Shown piece by piece: positions 11,572 through 22,757 of a stretch of DNA of 64,000 nucleotides (positions within the stretch are counted from its first letter, which is position 1; every line of letters starts with the position of its first letter). This DNA is from Toxorhynchites rutilus septentrionalis. Taxonomy: Eukaryota > Arthropoda > Insecta > Diptera > Culicidae. The stretch covers positions 53,210,285 to 53,274,284 of the forward strand of contig NC_073745.1 in the NCBI RefSeq assembly GCF_029784135.1, read 5' to 3'. The translations under genes and the position numbers were made by a program. The notes beneath the pieces were generated by a model. That model did no database searches. It saw only the letters and a program-made list of their open reading frames with translations, and had not been told where the DNA came from.

Positions 11572-13097
11572 CACTCTGTCCAACTTCTATAAGACCATCC
11601 TGATTCTATTTCGTTGCAACATAAACAGGTAGAATTTCAACAAGATACATATTGTTGAATGCTTAGAATAAAGTATATTTAACGTCGATTTCGTTCAAAG
11701 GAGTTGTTTGTTTATTTATTGTGCTTAAATATGATAATTTCAGCTGTCCAGTTTCTATAAGACCATTTCAAAATCCATAAGTATTATCAATGAAAAACTC
11801 AAAACGATCGGCTGATTTACATGTCAATAATTAGCAACCTTGCCATTTCGGCTAAAAACCTGGAAAATTCGTGTTGGAATACTATTTACCAAATGCTGAT
11901 GAACGATTTCCTCGATATTTTTTCCATGTTTCCGAAATTGCGACCTTGAGCTCTTCAATCGTGGTGTACCGTTTTCCCTCAGTGTATATTCTGCGTACAA
12001 GGATCCCCCTAAGATTTTCAACAGGATTCAAGTCTGGAGAGCGAGAGCGATGTTTTTGGTCCTTAATCCATTGCTTAGTTTCCTTGCTGATATGCATATG
12101 ATATGATATGTGATTTTTTTGTGACGATATCCAAGCAAAAACGGTAGAAAAGAGGATTCCAGAACATGTATGTAATCCTTGAATGATGTGAAAGCTATCT
12201 TGAGCTTTCCGGTTGCATAGAATCCCGTCCAAACCATGCACGAGCCTCTACACAAAATTCCTGGTTGAAAAATACTGTTCCTTCTTCCGTAAATCACGCC
12301 AGTACCCTTTGAAACCATCACAACTAATCTATACTATAAACCAGTGAAGATAATCTATACATTGATGAACTTTTCGTTATGGTACATAGCAAAATGTACT
12401 CTTTTGGAAACATTCTTTGTCACAACATGCCGTGTTCCACTGTCGGTTCATGTGAGCTTTGGCAAAACTCAGACGTCTTCCGATGTGAGACAGTGTGAGA
12501 TGAGGAGCTTTAACCTTTTAAACCCTCGTTATGTGATGATTTTTTACCAAAACTTGACGAATTGTCACCCGAGTAACATTTAAATTGAAATATTCCTTTA
12601 TCTGTATAAGCGATTTTGAGGTATTCGAAGCTGTTCTAGCTATTTCCTGCTTATCCCGGTCAGAGAGCTTTGATTTACGTGGAGCTCTCTCCTGCTTACC
12701 GTATCCTTGAGGGTTCGTCAAATAATTGAGCACTACTTGATGGGGTCATCTAATCCGACGAGAAATTTCTCTGATACCAATGTTTTCTTTGCCAAATGCA
12801 TCGATTTGTCTTTTTTTCTCTCCGTGAGCACTTTTCGCTTTGGCATTTTCCAGATTTACTGTTCAAAACAACGAAAAAATGTAACTGGTCTTATAGAAAC
12901 TTGACACTTGAAAAATACAAAACCATTGGTTTACGCTCAGCGCTTGCACACACACATATGAAAATCATGCAGTGTATGGTAGTCACCAATACCAATACAC
13001 CAGAATATAAGTTGAAGCATTGTTTTGTTACAATGGCACAAAGCTGCCAGATCATCACCTGGTCTGAGAAGTTAGAAGTTAGAAGTTGGACAGAGTG
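11572..13097 (-). mobile_element. Tc1-like transposon with repeated terminal motifs
   Basis: Ends CACTCTGTCCAACTTCT and its reverse complement at 13081-13097 are followed by TA (13098-13099); the left flank is AA, probably a mutated TA. The motif TCTATAAGACCA occurs at about 11588 and 11755, and reversed near 12888. This resembles the IR/DR ends of Minos/Sleeping Beauty-type Tc1 elements. It interrupts a hAT-like MITE relative whose uninterrupted counterpart is at about 17695 (TTTACTAATACTAATGCG). Confidence 0.75.
11824..12733 (-). pseudogene. Tc1-family transposase pseudogene
   Basis: Minus-strand pieces in several frames. 12733-12518 gives a paired-like helix-turn-helix (RKSKLSDRDKQEIARTASN). 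About 12321-12028 holds the start of the catalytic core. 12241-11882 contains SPDLNPVENLRGILVRRIY, the hallmark around the third acidic residue of DD34E Tc1 transposases, followed by the usual C-terminal KRYTTIEELKVAI. Frameshifts separate the pieces, so it is inactive. Confidence 0.85.
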
Positions 13098-13099
13098 TA

Positions 13100-13380
13100 A
13101 TACTAACGCGAGGACATTTCTAGCATACCTGATAACTGTCTACGTTCGTTGGTTTAAGTTCACGATGGGTAGGAAGGAAGGTATTGAATTAGAGAGACTT
13201 TAAACTCTGAGAGTTCATTCGTCTCTTAACACGATGGGTAGATAATAAATCGTCCATTAATGGTGTAACTACTTTTTTGCATCAGAAATCAAGTTTTCGT
13301 TCCTCTTTGGACGTAAAAGTGAGATTGAGGAGTAGTGCTAGTCGAAGTGAAAAGACGATATTCAAGGTTTCGGGCCCTGG
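13100..13380. repeat. Fragment of the hAT-like MITE family, host of the Tc1 element
   Basis: This stretch is a direct-repeat relative of about 17695-18113. Shared blocks include GCGAGGAC...TAGCATAC, GTTCGTTGGTTT, CACGATGGGTAG, CATCAGAAATCA and a terminal TTTCGGGCCCTG. The other half of this copy is left of the Tc1 insertion, at about 11530-11570. The far left terminus was not found, so it is truncated or diverged. Confidence 0.55.
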
Positions 13381-13765
13381 ATGGGAGTTTAAATAACTCC
13401 CGAAAATACGTTTTCGTCAATATCCATATGGACACATTGAATAAATATTTTACGTCTGATCTGTATGTATATATATGGCGAATCGCCCGAGGCATAACAA
13501 ACATAATAACTTTGAAGTAGGTCGGATGCAATTTTGTTTCTAATCGATTCGACTGATTCAGCTGTAGTTGGCACACTGTAAAGAGGCTCTGGAAGTGCCG
13601 GTCGTTGATCTTTTCCGTTGAAGTCTGTATTCTAAATGTAAGACACATACATTGAGAACGGTCGATTTATTTCCATTGGAATTTGTAATTTAAATCGTCC
13701 AGCTGAACATTTTTCAAATTTATTTTGAAGTTAGTATTACTGTCAGTAGTTTTAATGTACATTTT
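13381..13765. other. Unassigned sequence between transposon fragments
   Basis: No gene or terminal repeat is recognisable here. Two short overlapping open frames on opposite strands show no family features. Confidence 0.4.
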
Positions 13766-13769
13766 AAGC

Positions 13770-14085
13770 GCGATCTGTCAATTACAGCCAGATTTGTGGG
13801 GGCATAACACCTGGATTTTGCATCACGATAATGTACCAGCTCATCGATCGATCATTGTGAACGAATTTTTGATCTAAAATGGCACGAATGTGATTGAACA
13901 ATCAACGTACTCTACAGATATGGCCCCGTGTGAGTCTTTCCTATTTCTGAAACTCAAATTACCCCTTCGTGGGACCCGTTTTGACAGCGACATAAAAATA
14001 AATTCGCTGCGGGAACTAAAGGCAGCTATAAAAAGTGTTTCGATGATTAGATTGTTGATTTACAAAAGTATACTGCTTCAGAAGA
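13770..14085 (+). pseudogene. mariner-type transposase fragment
   Basis: Plus-strand translation with stops gives WILHHDNVPAHRS, then TYSTDMAPCESFLFLKLKLP, then a C-terminal RGTRFDSD...LRELKAAIKS. These match the HHDNAPAH and YSPDLAPCDFFLFPKLK blocks around the last two catalytic Asp residues of mariner transposases. The expected second Asp (D34D position) is Glu here, and a stop codon interrupts. No inverted repeats were found, so this is a truncated relic. Confidence 0.65.
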
Positions 14086-14109
14086 GGACTATAAAAATAA
14101 TTTAGATAA

Positions 14110-16170
14110 AAATTTAAAAAAAAACTTCCCGATATAGAATGTACATAATTGTTCAAGCAGATTGGAGTGTAAAAATTGTTTTTCTACTTTTTGTAAAAGG
14201 AACACAGGGCTTGATTTAATCATTCCCATTCGAATCCGAATTTTATCATTCCTTTTTTTCCTATTCGAGAAGAATAGGAAATTTTTTCTCGCCGTCCCAG
14301 CCACCTCATCTGCAAAAAGTTACTTTGGTTACCCCTTATCGTATTTTTTCATCTGCTAACCGTCTTTGAAAACGCATCGTATCTAATTTGCTCCAGAGTG
14401 CATCGGACGATGACAAATCGCTACTCTCGATGAGCTAAATGTTTATTTTTCTCCACAACAAAATGTTTTTTTTTACCATAACCGTCCCATGACTATGTTT
14501 ATGTAACCATAAAACGCTCGTATATCGTTTTTGTTACTCTTACAACGCTACCATCATCGCTAGTGGGCATCAGTTTTCCAACAAAATAGTGCGTTTTGGT
14601 GCTGTTCCTCGTAACATCTGGTAGTGTCATCTCCTGCAGCAGCTGCCTCTGCTGATGGTTGTGCCAGGCGAGGAAATAAAAGCTCGTCGCTTTCTTGATT
14701 GATGTCGTTTGTTATGCTTTTTGAAGGAAGGGTATAAATTCGATACTCTCGAACGAGAGGCAACAGGAATTATATAAAACTTATTAAAAAAAAACAGAAC
14801 TGTTTGTTAAGCTAAAAACAATTTTTTTGCAGAAGACTTTCAGAAATTGGTAACCATGTTTTCCGCATTAGAAATAGAACATGGGGTGACCTATGGGGTG
14901 GCCTTGAAATTCCGAAAGTGCAATGATGCGTATGTCATATGATTTACACTCATCCAAGTCCAGAGGCGAAAAAGTCCAAAACCGGTAATAGCACACCAGA
15001 ATGCTGATGTTTATCGAACAGCATTCACTTCTCAAAACAATAAATCTGTCTAAGTTGACCAGACGTGACCCCCCTGATCCCTCGTCAAGGCTGATGAAAC
15101 CGATTTGATTACACCGCCCCTCGAGGGCGTCATAAAACGGCGGAATGAAAGCACTGATGATGAATAACTTGTCGCATTTCTAGCAGATTCCATTGAAGAC
15201 TACCGACAGAAGCTTTTCATTTAATTGGTATTAAACCAAATTAGTGAGAAATTTACAGGCCTAAAATAATAGCCGCTTTTGGAAACAAAGCGGAATTTAT
15301 TAGAAATTGTAATTCTCCTACGGGTTTCATCAGTTGAACTCGAATTAATGTCATTTATTTTTACCTTCACCCGGTGAAGGTGAATTTTCGTAAAGTGTGT
15401 ATGAAATGAGTTCAAAAATGCCGAAAAGATGCAATGAGGGAAATCTGCGCCAATGGATGTCGGTGACCATTGCAGTTTTCAGCGTGTCAATCAATCGATA
15501 TGATCCGAAAAATTTGTTGCGATAAAAACAGCTATGATAAGTGGTCAAAATTGCGCTTGATCATTTCTTGGCTTCGCAAGTACCCATTTGCAACGACATA
15601 TGATTGTGCGGGTCCCATAAGTCTGTTGACATTCTGTATGTTGCTACCGAATCTGGCTCAAACAGTTTAAGATTGACCAAGCGAACCGAAACGGAAAATT
15701 GCGAATTGATGAACTGATCAACGTTGAAATCTAAAAATAGTATCGAAGAAGCTCGGAAAGTTTTTTTTTCTTTCGACATCTGCAGGTGAGTACAGTTGCA
15801 AGGTCAGTCATGCATCTGCAGTAACGTAACTACGTGTTGCATTGTTGTTCTCCATCACCGCCGTCTGTCATGTTTACGGTCAATGTTTAAAAAACTGGAC
15901 AAAAATAAATCCCATGAAATTAGGTTGAACCATTACATATACATAGATACAAATGATCGAATAGTAGTAGTGAAGTATAATTTCAGTTGTTTGAATCTGA
16001 GTCTACGTTGGAAGGAAATCCATAAAGAAAGAGAAATTGATTTGTTACTGGAAAAAAATATGTAACATTAAATTAATTGATGATTTGAATGCGATGTAGA
16101 GACATTGAATGTAAATATGAAATCGAGCAATACTTCAAGGATGAATTCAACGCGGTTGGAAATTCCACCA
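14110..16170. other. Unassigned intergenic sequence
   Basis: Mostly AT-rich. A moderately GC-rich island at about 14560-14760 is open on the minus strand for 67 codons (ending HQNALFCWKTDAH). Another frame there reads THYFVGKLMPTSDDGS. Neither is recognisable as a known domain. No splice context or terminal repeats are convincing. The rest shows nothing supportable. Confidence 0.35.
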
Positions 16171-16179
16171 TGCGCAATT

Positions 16180-16506
16180 ATTATCCTCATGATAATATCC
16201 TCATTTTAGCCTAATTTTAGCAGTGGTCACGATTTTATTCAAAATAAGCTCCTTGAAACTGCACACAATTGTTTCCGTAGTCATGAAACAAATCGAGTGA
16301 GAGTTCTTGGCTGTCTATAGAAACGCCCTTGAAAATATGCGTGGTCTCCACGGCGGCATAATTAATTTAATTTTCTGGGGAAATGCGGAACCAAACGGTG
16401 CGAGTTCAGAGGAATACGGTGAATGGTTGTTGGTTAAAATGAGATCGGCCACAATTGTGCTGAATTGTTGGTCATAACTTCGGTACAAGAGACTGTGAAA
16501 AAGCAT
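16180..16506 (-). pseudogene. Possible mariner transposase C-terminal relic
   Basis: Minus-strand text SPYSSELAPFGSAFPQKIKL resembles the mariner YSPDLAPCDFFLFPKIKL block. After a frameshift, FHDYGNNCVQFQGAYFE resembles the usual C-terminal ...W..C....G.YFE. The match is weak and broken by stops and frameshifts, so this is a tentative call. Confidence 0.4.
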
Positions 16507-16621
16507 TCCAAAGGCCCAAACTTTCGATCGATTTTATTGAAATTTTGATTATACCAGAACCTAACTTCATTTATTTTTTAACATAAACTTCATTAGCAGT
16601 TATATATATTTCACTACGATT

Positions 16622-16773
16622 TTTTTTCTCTATTATAGTGACTTTCAACATATTTCGGCTGATTCGTCACTTTTACTCCCATTTTTTGGAAGAATGTCGG
16701 GAGTGAGAATTGAACTCGTAATCTCTGCGTGAGAGGTATGGATGTTACCACTACGCCAGATCGCCTCCACAGA
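16622..16773 (-). mobile_element. tRNA-derived SINE, ~150 bp
   Basis: Flanked by a 14-bp perfect duplication ATTTCACTACGATT (16608-16621 and 16774-16787). On the minus strand the head reads GGCGATCTGGCGTAGTGGTA (A-box-like, TGGCGTAGTGG) and later GAGTTCAATTCTCACTC (B-box-like), with tRNA-like arms. It is followed by an unrelated body and a short A-rich tail. The duplication and tail show retroposition, so it should not be called a tRNA gene. Confidence 0.75.
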
Positions 16774-16787
16774 ATTTCACTACGATT

Positions 16788-17292
16788 CCCCACGGCATTA
16801 ATACAATTTTTTCAATCGATTCGTCAAGTCCCTCAAAACACTATGTATCTATCTATCTCAGTGGTGGCCATGGTGCGGGCCGCATTAGAATTTTCATTAT
16901 AACCGCGAGCCGCAATAATTTTTTTCTCACTACTTTTCATAATGAAATGTAAAATATCCGTATTTAACTGGTACTTTTTTGACACACTTTTTTTTTCAAT
17001 TATAAAGCATTCAGTTCTATACCTGTAAAAATTAATAAAATTCAACTCGAGAGCAAAATAAGATAAAAACCCAACACATTTATTAAAGGTATAAAAGTAT
17101 TCAGAATTAACATTTTTGACAAAATTATTCGATCATCTCTTCTTCACGCAGAGTCGAAAACGCTGAAGCCAATCGTTAACGGCTGCATCTTCTCGATAGA
17201 ATTATTTAACGATTGGTAATTCCAATGAGAACTGTCAGTAGTCCGATGGATTGGCAAATGGCCAACCATTTGCGGAGATGAAGTCTGGTAGG
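16788..17292. other. Unassigned sequence with a possible hAT-type end
   Basis: At about 16859 the sequence CAGTGGTGGCCATGGTGCGG followed by GCCGCATT resembles hAT-type termini with CGGCCCGC-like text. GCGGCCCGC-like text also appears near 19040 and 62580. No matching right end or target duplication was found. Confidence 0.3.
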
Positions 17293-18113
17293 CAGGGCTC
17301 AGCATAGTCATAGTCAACTGAGGAAAGTCGGCTGACTAACCGACTGACTATGGATATAGTCAAATGGAAATGACTTTTGGCTCTTCACGCAGCTTCTCCG
17401 CCAAAACGACTGAACAGTCAGTCGGGCGTTTAGTCACTATCTCCCTCTACCGACTTGACTATATCAATTCATTCTTCCCAGTCAAATTGTCCTTATTGCA
17501 TTTTAAAGTGACTTCCCCCAAAACGAATTCGTTTCTCTCTTTCTCTCTCCCATTTACGTGTGCATGTATCGATGTTCGAGTTCAACGTGGTTTGACATAC
17601 GCTACAGGTGAGCTAGATTCTTTCGTATCGTACACGATCATTACTCACACGTATAAAATAGCGTGCAGTGTGTGTGCGCGCTATTTTGCACGCTATTTAC
17701 TAATACTAATGCGAGGACCTTTATAGCATACTTGATAAATCTCTAAGTTCGTTGGTTTGAATTCACGATGGGTAGACAATAAACCGTCCATAGATGGGGT
17801 AACTTCCTTTTCGCATCAGAAATCATATTTTCGTTCCTCTTTATATGAGCGTAAAAATAAGATTGCGTACGCTGGTATAAAATTAGTGTCAGGGGAAATG
17901 GAAGTGTGGATTGAAGTAAGTTGAATGAAGAGGCAGATTTGTATTCATTAGTCGCGTCAGTTAAAATAACCACTGACTGGACTAGTTCACCAGTCATCCT
18001 CGCTAGTCAAGTCATTTTTTGTTGGCGGCGACTGCCCAAGCAGTTCTAGTCAAAGCGAAGCTACGAAGTGTAGTGTCGGTTTTCATTTTTACCTACGAAG
18101 ATTTCGGGCTCTG
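17293..18113. mobile_element. hAT-like MITE, complete, 821 bp
   Basis: Short termini CAGGGCTC and GGGCTCTG are flanked by a perfect 8-bp duplication CTGGTAGG (17285-17292 and 18114-18121), as expected for hAT. No transposase is present. The interior has many TAGTCA/GACTA motifs near both ends. Its central-right part is the uninterrupted counterpart of the copy at 11530-13380 that received a Tc1 insertion. Confidence 0.8.
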
Positions 18114-18199
18114 CTGGTAGGTTTGTTGCTAGTCTCGTTTTTCAACCGTTCTAGGAGTTTTTTTTTGCATCGTTCCAAACGTATTCGCTTCAATCTGGG

Positions 18200-18550
18200 C
18201 GTCAAAAAATGACTCACACATCGATGTACGCACCAAATTATTTATCCAATTCATTTCGACTGATGAACGCTTCGGTTTCCGAAGAGGATTGCGTTGAACG
18301 CGTTCATGAACAACATAGATAACATTGTATAGCCTACCGACCTCGAACGTTCTTTTTTGGCCATATCTCCCACATCAGCTGTTTCTTTGTACTGTTGTAG
18401 TGTACGGAACACAAATCGTTCATTGATAGAAAACGGTTTGAGCAGCTCGTAGATCTGTTTTGACGTTTTCCCGCACTTAAATAACGTGACAACTGCCACA
18501 CGCTTCTCGTACAGACCGAATTTTATCGTTGTTAGGAAACCGAACAAGTA
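18200..18550 (-). pseudogene. Tc1/mariner-superfamily transposase, N-terminal relic
   Basis: The minus-strand frame from about 18520 reads EKRVAVVTLFKCGKTSKQIY, then SINERFVFRTLQQYKETADV, then GDMAKKERSRSV. After a frameshift it continues HERVQRNPLRKPKRSS. This matches the first helix-turn-helix and linker of mariner-superfamily transposases (R.I.RNP.R..RK.A). The catalytic domain is missing. Confidence 0.6.
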
Positions 18551-20000
18551 CTGATGGGACCACGAAACTTAGTAAGAGTGAAGCGGAACATCGAACTACA
18601 CGACTGCAGTGTTACCACTTTTCCTCGCTCCAAATTTCTCTGCTGGGAGCAGTCGCGATTTCACTAACAGAATAATGGCTATACTTGATAATGTATACAC
18701 GATATCCCGATTAAATTGGACGTTCTTCCAATCATCAACAAATTTCTACAACATTTTTTGTTTGTTTGTTTCAATATAGAAAATCTTTAAATACATACAT
18801 ACTCCAACACCGTTTCGATTCCACTCGAACAACTATTCTTGAGCCATTTTATCTAAATCAGCTTGAATGTAAGACTGTCAGTGATTATGTTCCTTGACTT
18901 TGATTTCACTTCTTCCATAACTGAAACAATTGCTAACAAATATTTGTGGATTCAAACGAAGACAAGTGAATTATCGAAATATTAGTTTATTGAAAATCTT
19001 TTTTTTTACCAAACAAACCAGCTGCCCTCAAGCCTTGTTCATGCGGCCCGCAGCCTGATTTGAAAAAAAATCATATGAGCGAAATTAAGAATATAGTTGA
19101 AAATTATTCTATACAATTGAATAAAAATAACTTTGTGAGTAGTTCTTGTTAATCGTGTGTATCCAAACTATTCATTTTCTGTTTTCTTCTCCGTGTTTTA
19201 ACCTTCTGACAATTGTTCTCGTTGGTACTCGAAGGACTTTTTCATGTTTTTGGTTCTGTTCTGCTCTCACTCGCATACGCTTGTACAATTCACGGCAGTA
19301 AAACTAGTTTTTTACATTGTCAGTTACTCGGTTGTGAGTAAACGTCAAACGATCCGACTAAATTACGAACGTACCTGTAAGAAATCGAAAGAATTAGGCA
19401 ATTCAATTTCAATATCGTAAACGATCGAAAAAAGGACAGAAGGAAAACATGATTCGATAAGAGCGAACCGTGTGTACGATCCTAAAATAACAATCTCACC
19501 TACCTGTAGCGGGTGCAATAAAACCCAATGTAATAGAATAACGGAAAGGAAAGGGACGAAATAGATCGCACACATTTCTTATCGTGCTTAGTTCGTTGCC
19601 CTTAGAATGCAGTTATGAGTCAAAGATAAGCTCTAACCAGGTTGCATGTGGTGAATCACAGATAAGCGATAGGTAAAGGACTTATATGCATAGAAGCAAG
19701 AACGATTATAGTTTTCTCTTTCCTTCACACATTAGACTTGAATTTAGGCTAGAATTAAGATAGGATAAAAATTGTATAAAAACCCAAGGTTCTCTGAATA
19801 AAGCAAGTAGTCTTTTTAATCGTGTCGTACGTTTAAATCCGACAGTCCCTATTGAATCGACTGACGAGAGTTCTTCAGATTCAAGTTTTCCAACGTCCGC
19901 AGCAATAGTTGTATAATTTGCGCTCAGAGTTCGTGAAGATCTTGTACTCGTTGATCCTCCCACTTAGTTGATATTTAATAGATTGATCACCTCCCGTTCG
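18551..20000. other. Unassigned sequence with possible solo-LTR features
   Basis: At about 19376-19970 there are a TGT start, a TATAAAA-like box near 19775, AATAAA at about 19797 and a GC-poor body. These could mark a solo LTR, but no matching end or target duplication was identified. Nothing else here is supportable. Confidence 0.3.
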
Positions 20001-20135
20001 TTGCTCGTTCCGTACGGAATAAGTGCGAAGACAGTCAGTTCAATTTGTTGAAAGGAATAACACTGGTTAGCTTCCGTTCGTGGCTCGTTCCGTAGGGAAT
20101 TAGTGCGAAGGCAGTCAATTCAGTTTGTTCCAGGA
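19996..20135. repeat. Two tandem copies of an ~80-bp unit
   Basis: The block beginning CGTTCGTTGCTCGTTCCGTA and running to CAGTTCAATTTGTT is repeated 80 bp later with a few substitutions (TGGCTCGTTCCGTAGGGAAT...). No coding frame. Confidence 0.75.
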
Positions 20136-20259
20136 ACAAAGATAATTCACTCGACATTTTTTCTTACTTCGACTCTGTAAAGTGCCAATCCAGATTCGCA
20201 AGGTTGATTGCTTCGCATCAACCGAGTTTGCGTATTGGCCATCTTTTACAGTACCCGTT

Positions 20260-20378
20260 CCATGAAATTTGACATTTGATTTGTATGTATGGGGTAAACG
20301 GGTGAGTAGCCAAAAAACTTTGAAATAGCTCGGTTGCGAGTAGTTTCATACATGCAAATCAAATGTCAAATTTCGTGG
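20260..20378. repeat. Inverted repeat / small hairpin element
   Basis: The arm near 20262 (ATGAAATTTGACATTTGATT) and its near-perfect reverse complement near 20353-20376 extend to about 30 bp and enclose about 55 bp. This looks like a hairpin or very small MITE. No target duplication is evident. Confidence 0.6.
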
Positions 20379-20864
20379 TATTGGCACGTTCGTGCAAACC
20401 TTCTTAAAATTTCAAGAAGAAATTACGCTACATGTGGAAAAAACAACAAATACGAACGCATTTAAATAAAAATTAGAGCAAAAGTAATATTTAATATAAA
20501 TTAACTATTAATAGTAATATTTTTGTTCAAATTTTTGAATTGCCTGAAAATATATATAATTTTTTTAGTACCGCGAAAAACACTAAAAATTCTGAAAAAA
20601 TCACATATACCTCAAATCGAGCTAGGAGGAAATTTGAATACAACCTAGAGTAGTACTGAATATCAAAATAATAAAAAAATTAATTTAAGATAAAAAAAAA
20701 TGAATTTAATTTTTTTTAGTGTTTGATTTTTTGATGAAAAAATTGTTTGAAAATATTGATCGATACACCTTAACATGATGTACTTTCAGTATTTTCTCCA
20801 TATTTTTGTCTCAAAGCGATTGAGAATGACGTGAAAAAAGGTGCATTTTTCACTATAGATCCTA

Positions 20865-22162
20865 AAGGGTGTGTCACATCAAATTGCATCACGGAAAAAA
20901 CGCTGTAGAAATTTAATTTCTAGAAATTATATCTTCAGCTTTCGCTTATAATCATATAAGAGTGTATAGATCACGTTGGCCATGCTTCACTGTCAATTTT
21001 TCGTAAATTTGGGAAAATGTCGTCGAACGAAAAAGAGCGTCGTGAATTAATCCTGTGCACTCATTTCGAGAATCCGGAGTTGTCACATCGGGACATCGGT
21101 AATATGCTGGGAATCGTCCAATCCACGGACAGCAGAGTACTAAAACGATACTTCGAGAACCTAACCATCGACCGGAAGGTGAAGAACGGCAAAAATGGAT
21201 GCTCCGTCAGTGAAAAAGATCACAAGCGCGTAGTTAAGCAGTTTAGACGTGATCCGAGAAGTTCGGTCCGGGATGTCGCCAATAAGCTGAATTTGTCAAG
21301 TTCATTCGTCCAGCGGACCAACCAGCGGGAGGGCCTGCGTACATACAAGGTTCAGAAGGCTCCTAACCGCGACGAAAGGCAAAACATGGTGGGGAAGACG
21401 CGAGCCCGGAAGCTGTACACCGAAATGCTGACGAAGCCGCATTGCCTGGTAATGGACGACGAAACCTACGTCAAAGCGGACTTTCGTCAGCTGCCGGGCC
21501 TGTTGTTCTTCTCCGCAGAGGACAAATTCAGCGTTCCGGAGGAGATTCGCAAGCAGAAACTATCCAAGTTTGCCAAAAAGTACATGGTGTGGCAAGCGAT
21601 CTGCTCTTGCGGAAAGCGGAGCGCCCCCTTCGTGATGACCGGCACGGTAAACGGGCAGGTTTACCTTAAGGAGTGCCTACAGAAGCGCTTACTACCACTA
21701 TTGAAGCAGCACGAGGGCCCGACCATCTTCTGGCCGGATCTCGCTTCGTGCCACTATTCAAAGGACGTGTTGGAGTGGTACGAAGCCAACGGGGTCACCT
21801 TCGTGCCAAAGGAAATGAACCCGCCCAACGCGCCGGAGCTTCGCCCAATAGAGAAATATTGGGCGATTATGAAGCAGGCCCTCCGGAAGAACCCAAAAGT
21901 TGTCAAATCGGAGGCGGACTTCAAGAGAAAATGGATTTCTGTTCAAAAAAAACTACAACCTGACGTTGTACAGAACCTTATGGACGGGGTAAAGAGGAAG
22001 GTGCGAGCATACGGGCTTGGGCTCGAAGTATGAATAAAAAGAAAATGCCAAAAGTTGTTTAATAGTTTTTATTTTACTGTCTAAATTTTTCAAAAGGATC
22101 GGTCTACTGGGCGAATTTCTACAGCGTTTTTTCCGTGATGCAATTTGATGTGACACACCCTT
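20865..22162 (+). mobile_element. DD37E mariner (ITmD37E-type), copy B, complete with intact frame
   Basis: 1298 bp, flanked by TA (20863-20864 and 22163-22164). The terminal inverted repeats are identical for the first 49 bp (AAGGGTGTGTCACATCAAAT...). It contains one uninterrupted transposase frame, and AATAAA overlaps the stop region. Of four family copies in the window this is the only one with an unbroken frame. Perfect terminal repeats suggest recent insertion. Confidence 0.93.
21017..22033 (+). CDS. DD37E Tc1/mariner transposase, 338 aa
   Basis: Cut-and-paste transposase expected to bind the element's terminal repeats and act at TA sites in the nucleus. Residues 1-110 form two helix-turn-helix regions (ELSHRDIGNMLGIVQST; SSVRDVANKLNLSS). 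The catalytic domain has D148 (VMDDETYV), D241 (FWPDLASCHY) and E279 (ELRPIEKYW), with 37 residues between D241 and E279, hence DD37E as in mosquito ITmD37E. The length is normal for the family. The start is the first ATG after the 5' untranslated part, shared by the sister copies. One oddity: residue 38 in the first DNA-binding helix is Asp (QSTDSR) where the other copies have Val (QSTVS). Residue 29 is Asn where the others have Lys. These changes might weaken DNA binding despite the open frame. Confidence 0.93.
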   Translation: MSSNEKERRELILCTHFENPELSHRDIGNMLGIVQSTDSRVLKRYFENLTIDRKVKNGKNGCSVSEKDHKRVVKQFRRDPRSSVRDVANKLNLSSSFVQRTNQREGLRTYKVQKAPNRDERQNMVGKTRARKLYTEMLTKPHCLVMDDETYVKADFRQLPGLLFFSAEDKFSVPEEIRKQKLSKFAKKYMVWQAICSCGKRSAPFVMTGTVNGQVYLKECLQKRLLPLLKQHEGPTIFWPDLASCHYSKDVLEWYEANGVTFVPKEMNPPNAPELRPIEKYWAIMKQALRKNPKVVKSEADFKRKWISVQKKLQPDVVQNLMDGVKRKVRAYGLGLEV

Positions 22163-22757
22163 TATGTTGTACCATATAAGAACTCTAATATATGGTACTA
22201 CTGTCAAAATTTCATATTTAGTACACTATGCAATATTTTCCATACAGCGATCTGCTGTGATTTGGTTGGGGGGCACTTTTTACTCCCGTACCCAGCCAGA
22301 CCCTTTGGAAATATAAAAAAAATAATTTCCGCACAACACTGAAAAAAATCTGGTAAAAACACACATATCTACAAAAGCCGTAGGAACTCATTGAAATATG
22401 AATTAGAGTAGTACTGGATCTCTAAATCCCAAAAAAAAATTTGCAAAATTTCAATATTTTTTTATTACTTCAATTTTTGTTGATTTTTTTTTTTATAATT
22501 CTTCTTGATACACATTCAGTATTTTTTTCAAATTGTTGTCTCGAAGCTTTTCAGGATGGCATGAAATAAACGAAAAAGTACGTTTTTCACTATAGATCCT
22601 ATGTTAAGCCACATAGGGGTTCAAAAAAAACGCCAAAATTTCTTATTTAATATCCTATACAATATTTGCCATTATTATTATTATTGAATGGCGTTAACGT
22701 TCCCTGTGGAACTTTTGCCGCCTCAACGTATGCATTAACTAGCGTCCTTTATTAATA

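Larger units (their letters stand above)
20400..22312. repeat. Unclassified dispersed repeat, copy 2 (inverted), host of DD37E copy B
   Basis: Reverse-oriented relative of 10391-11240, ending in GGGGGCACTTTTTACTCCC and CAGCCAGACCC. A DD37E mariner sits in it at TA (20863-20864). The uninterrupted sequence is preserved in copy 1 near 10521. It is followed directly, head to tail, by copy 3. Confidence 0.6.
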
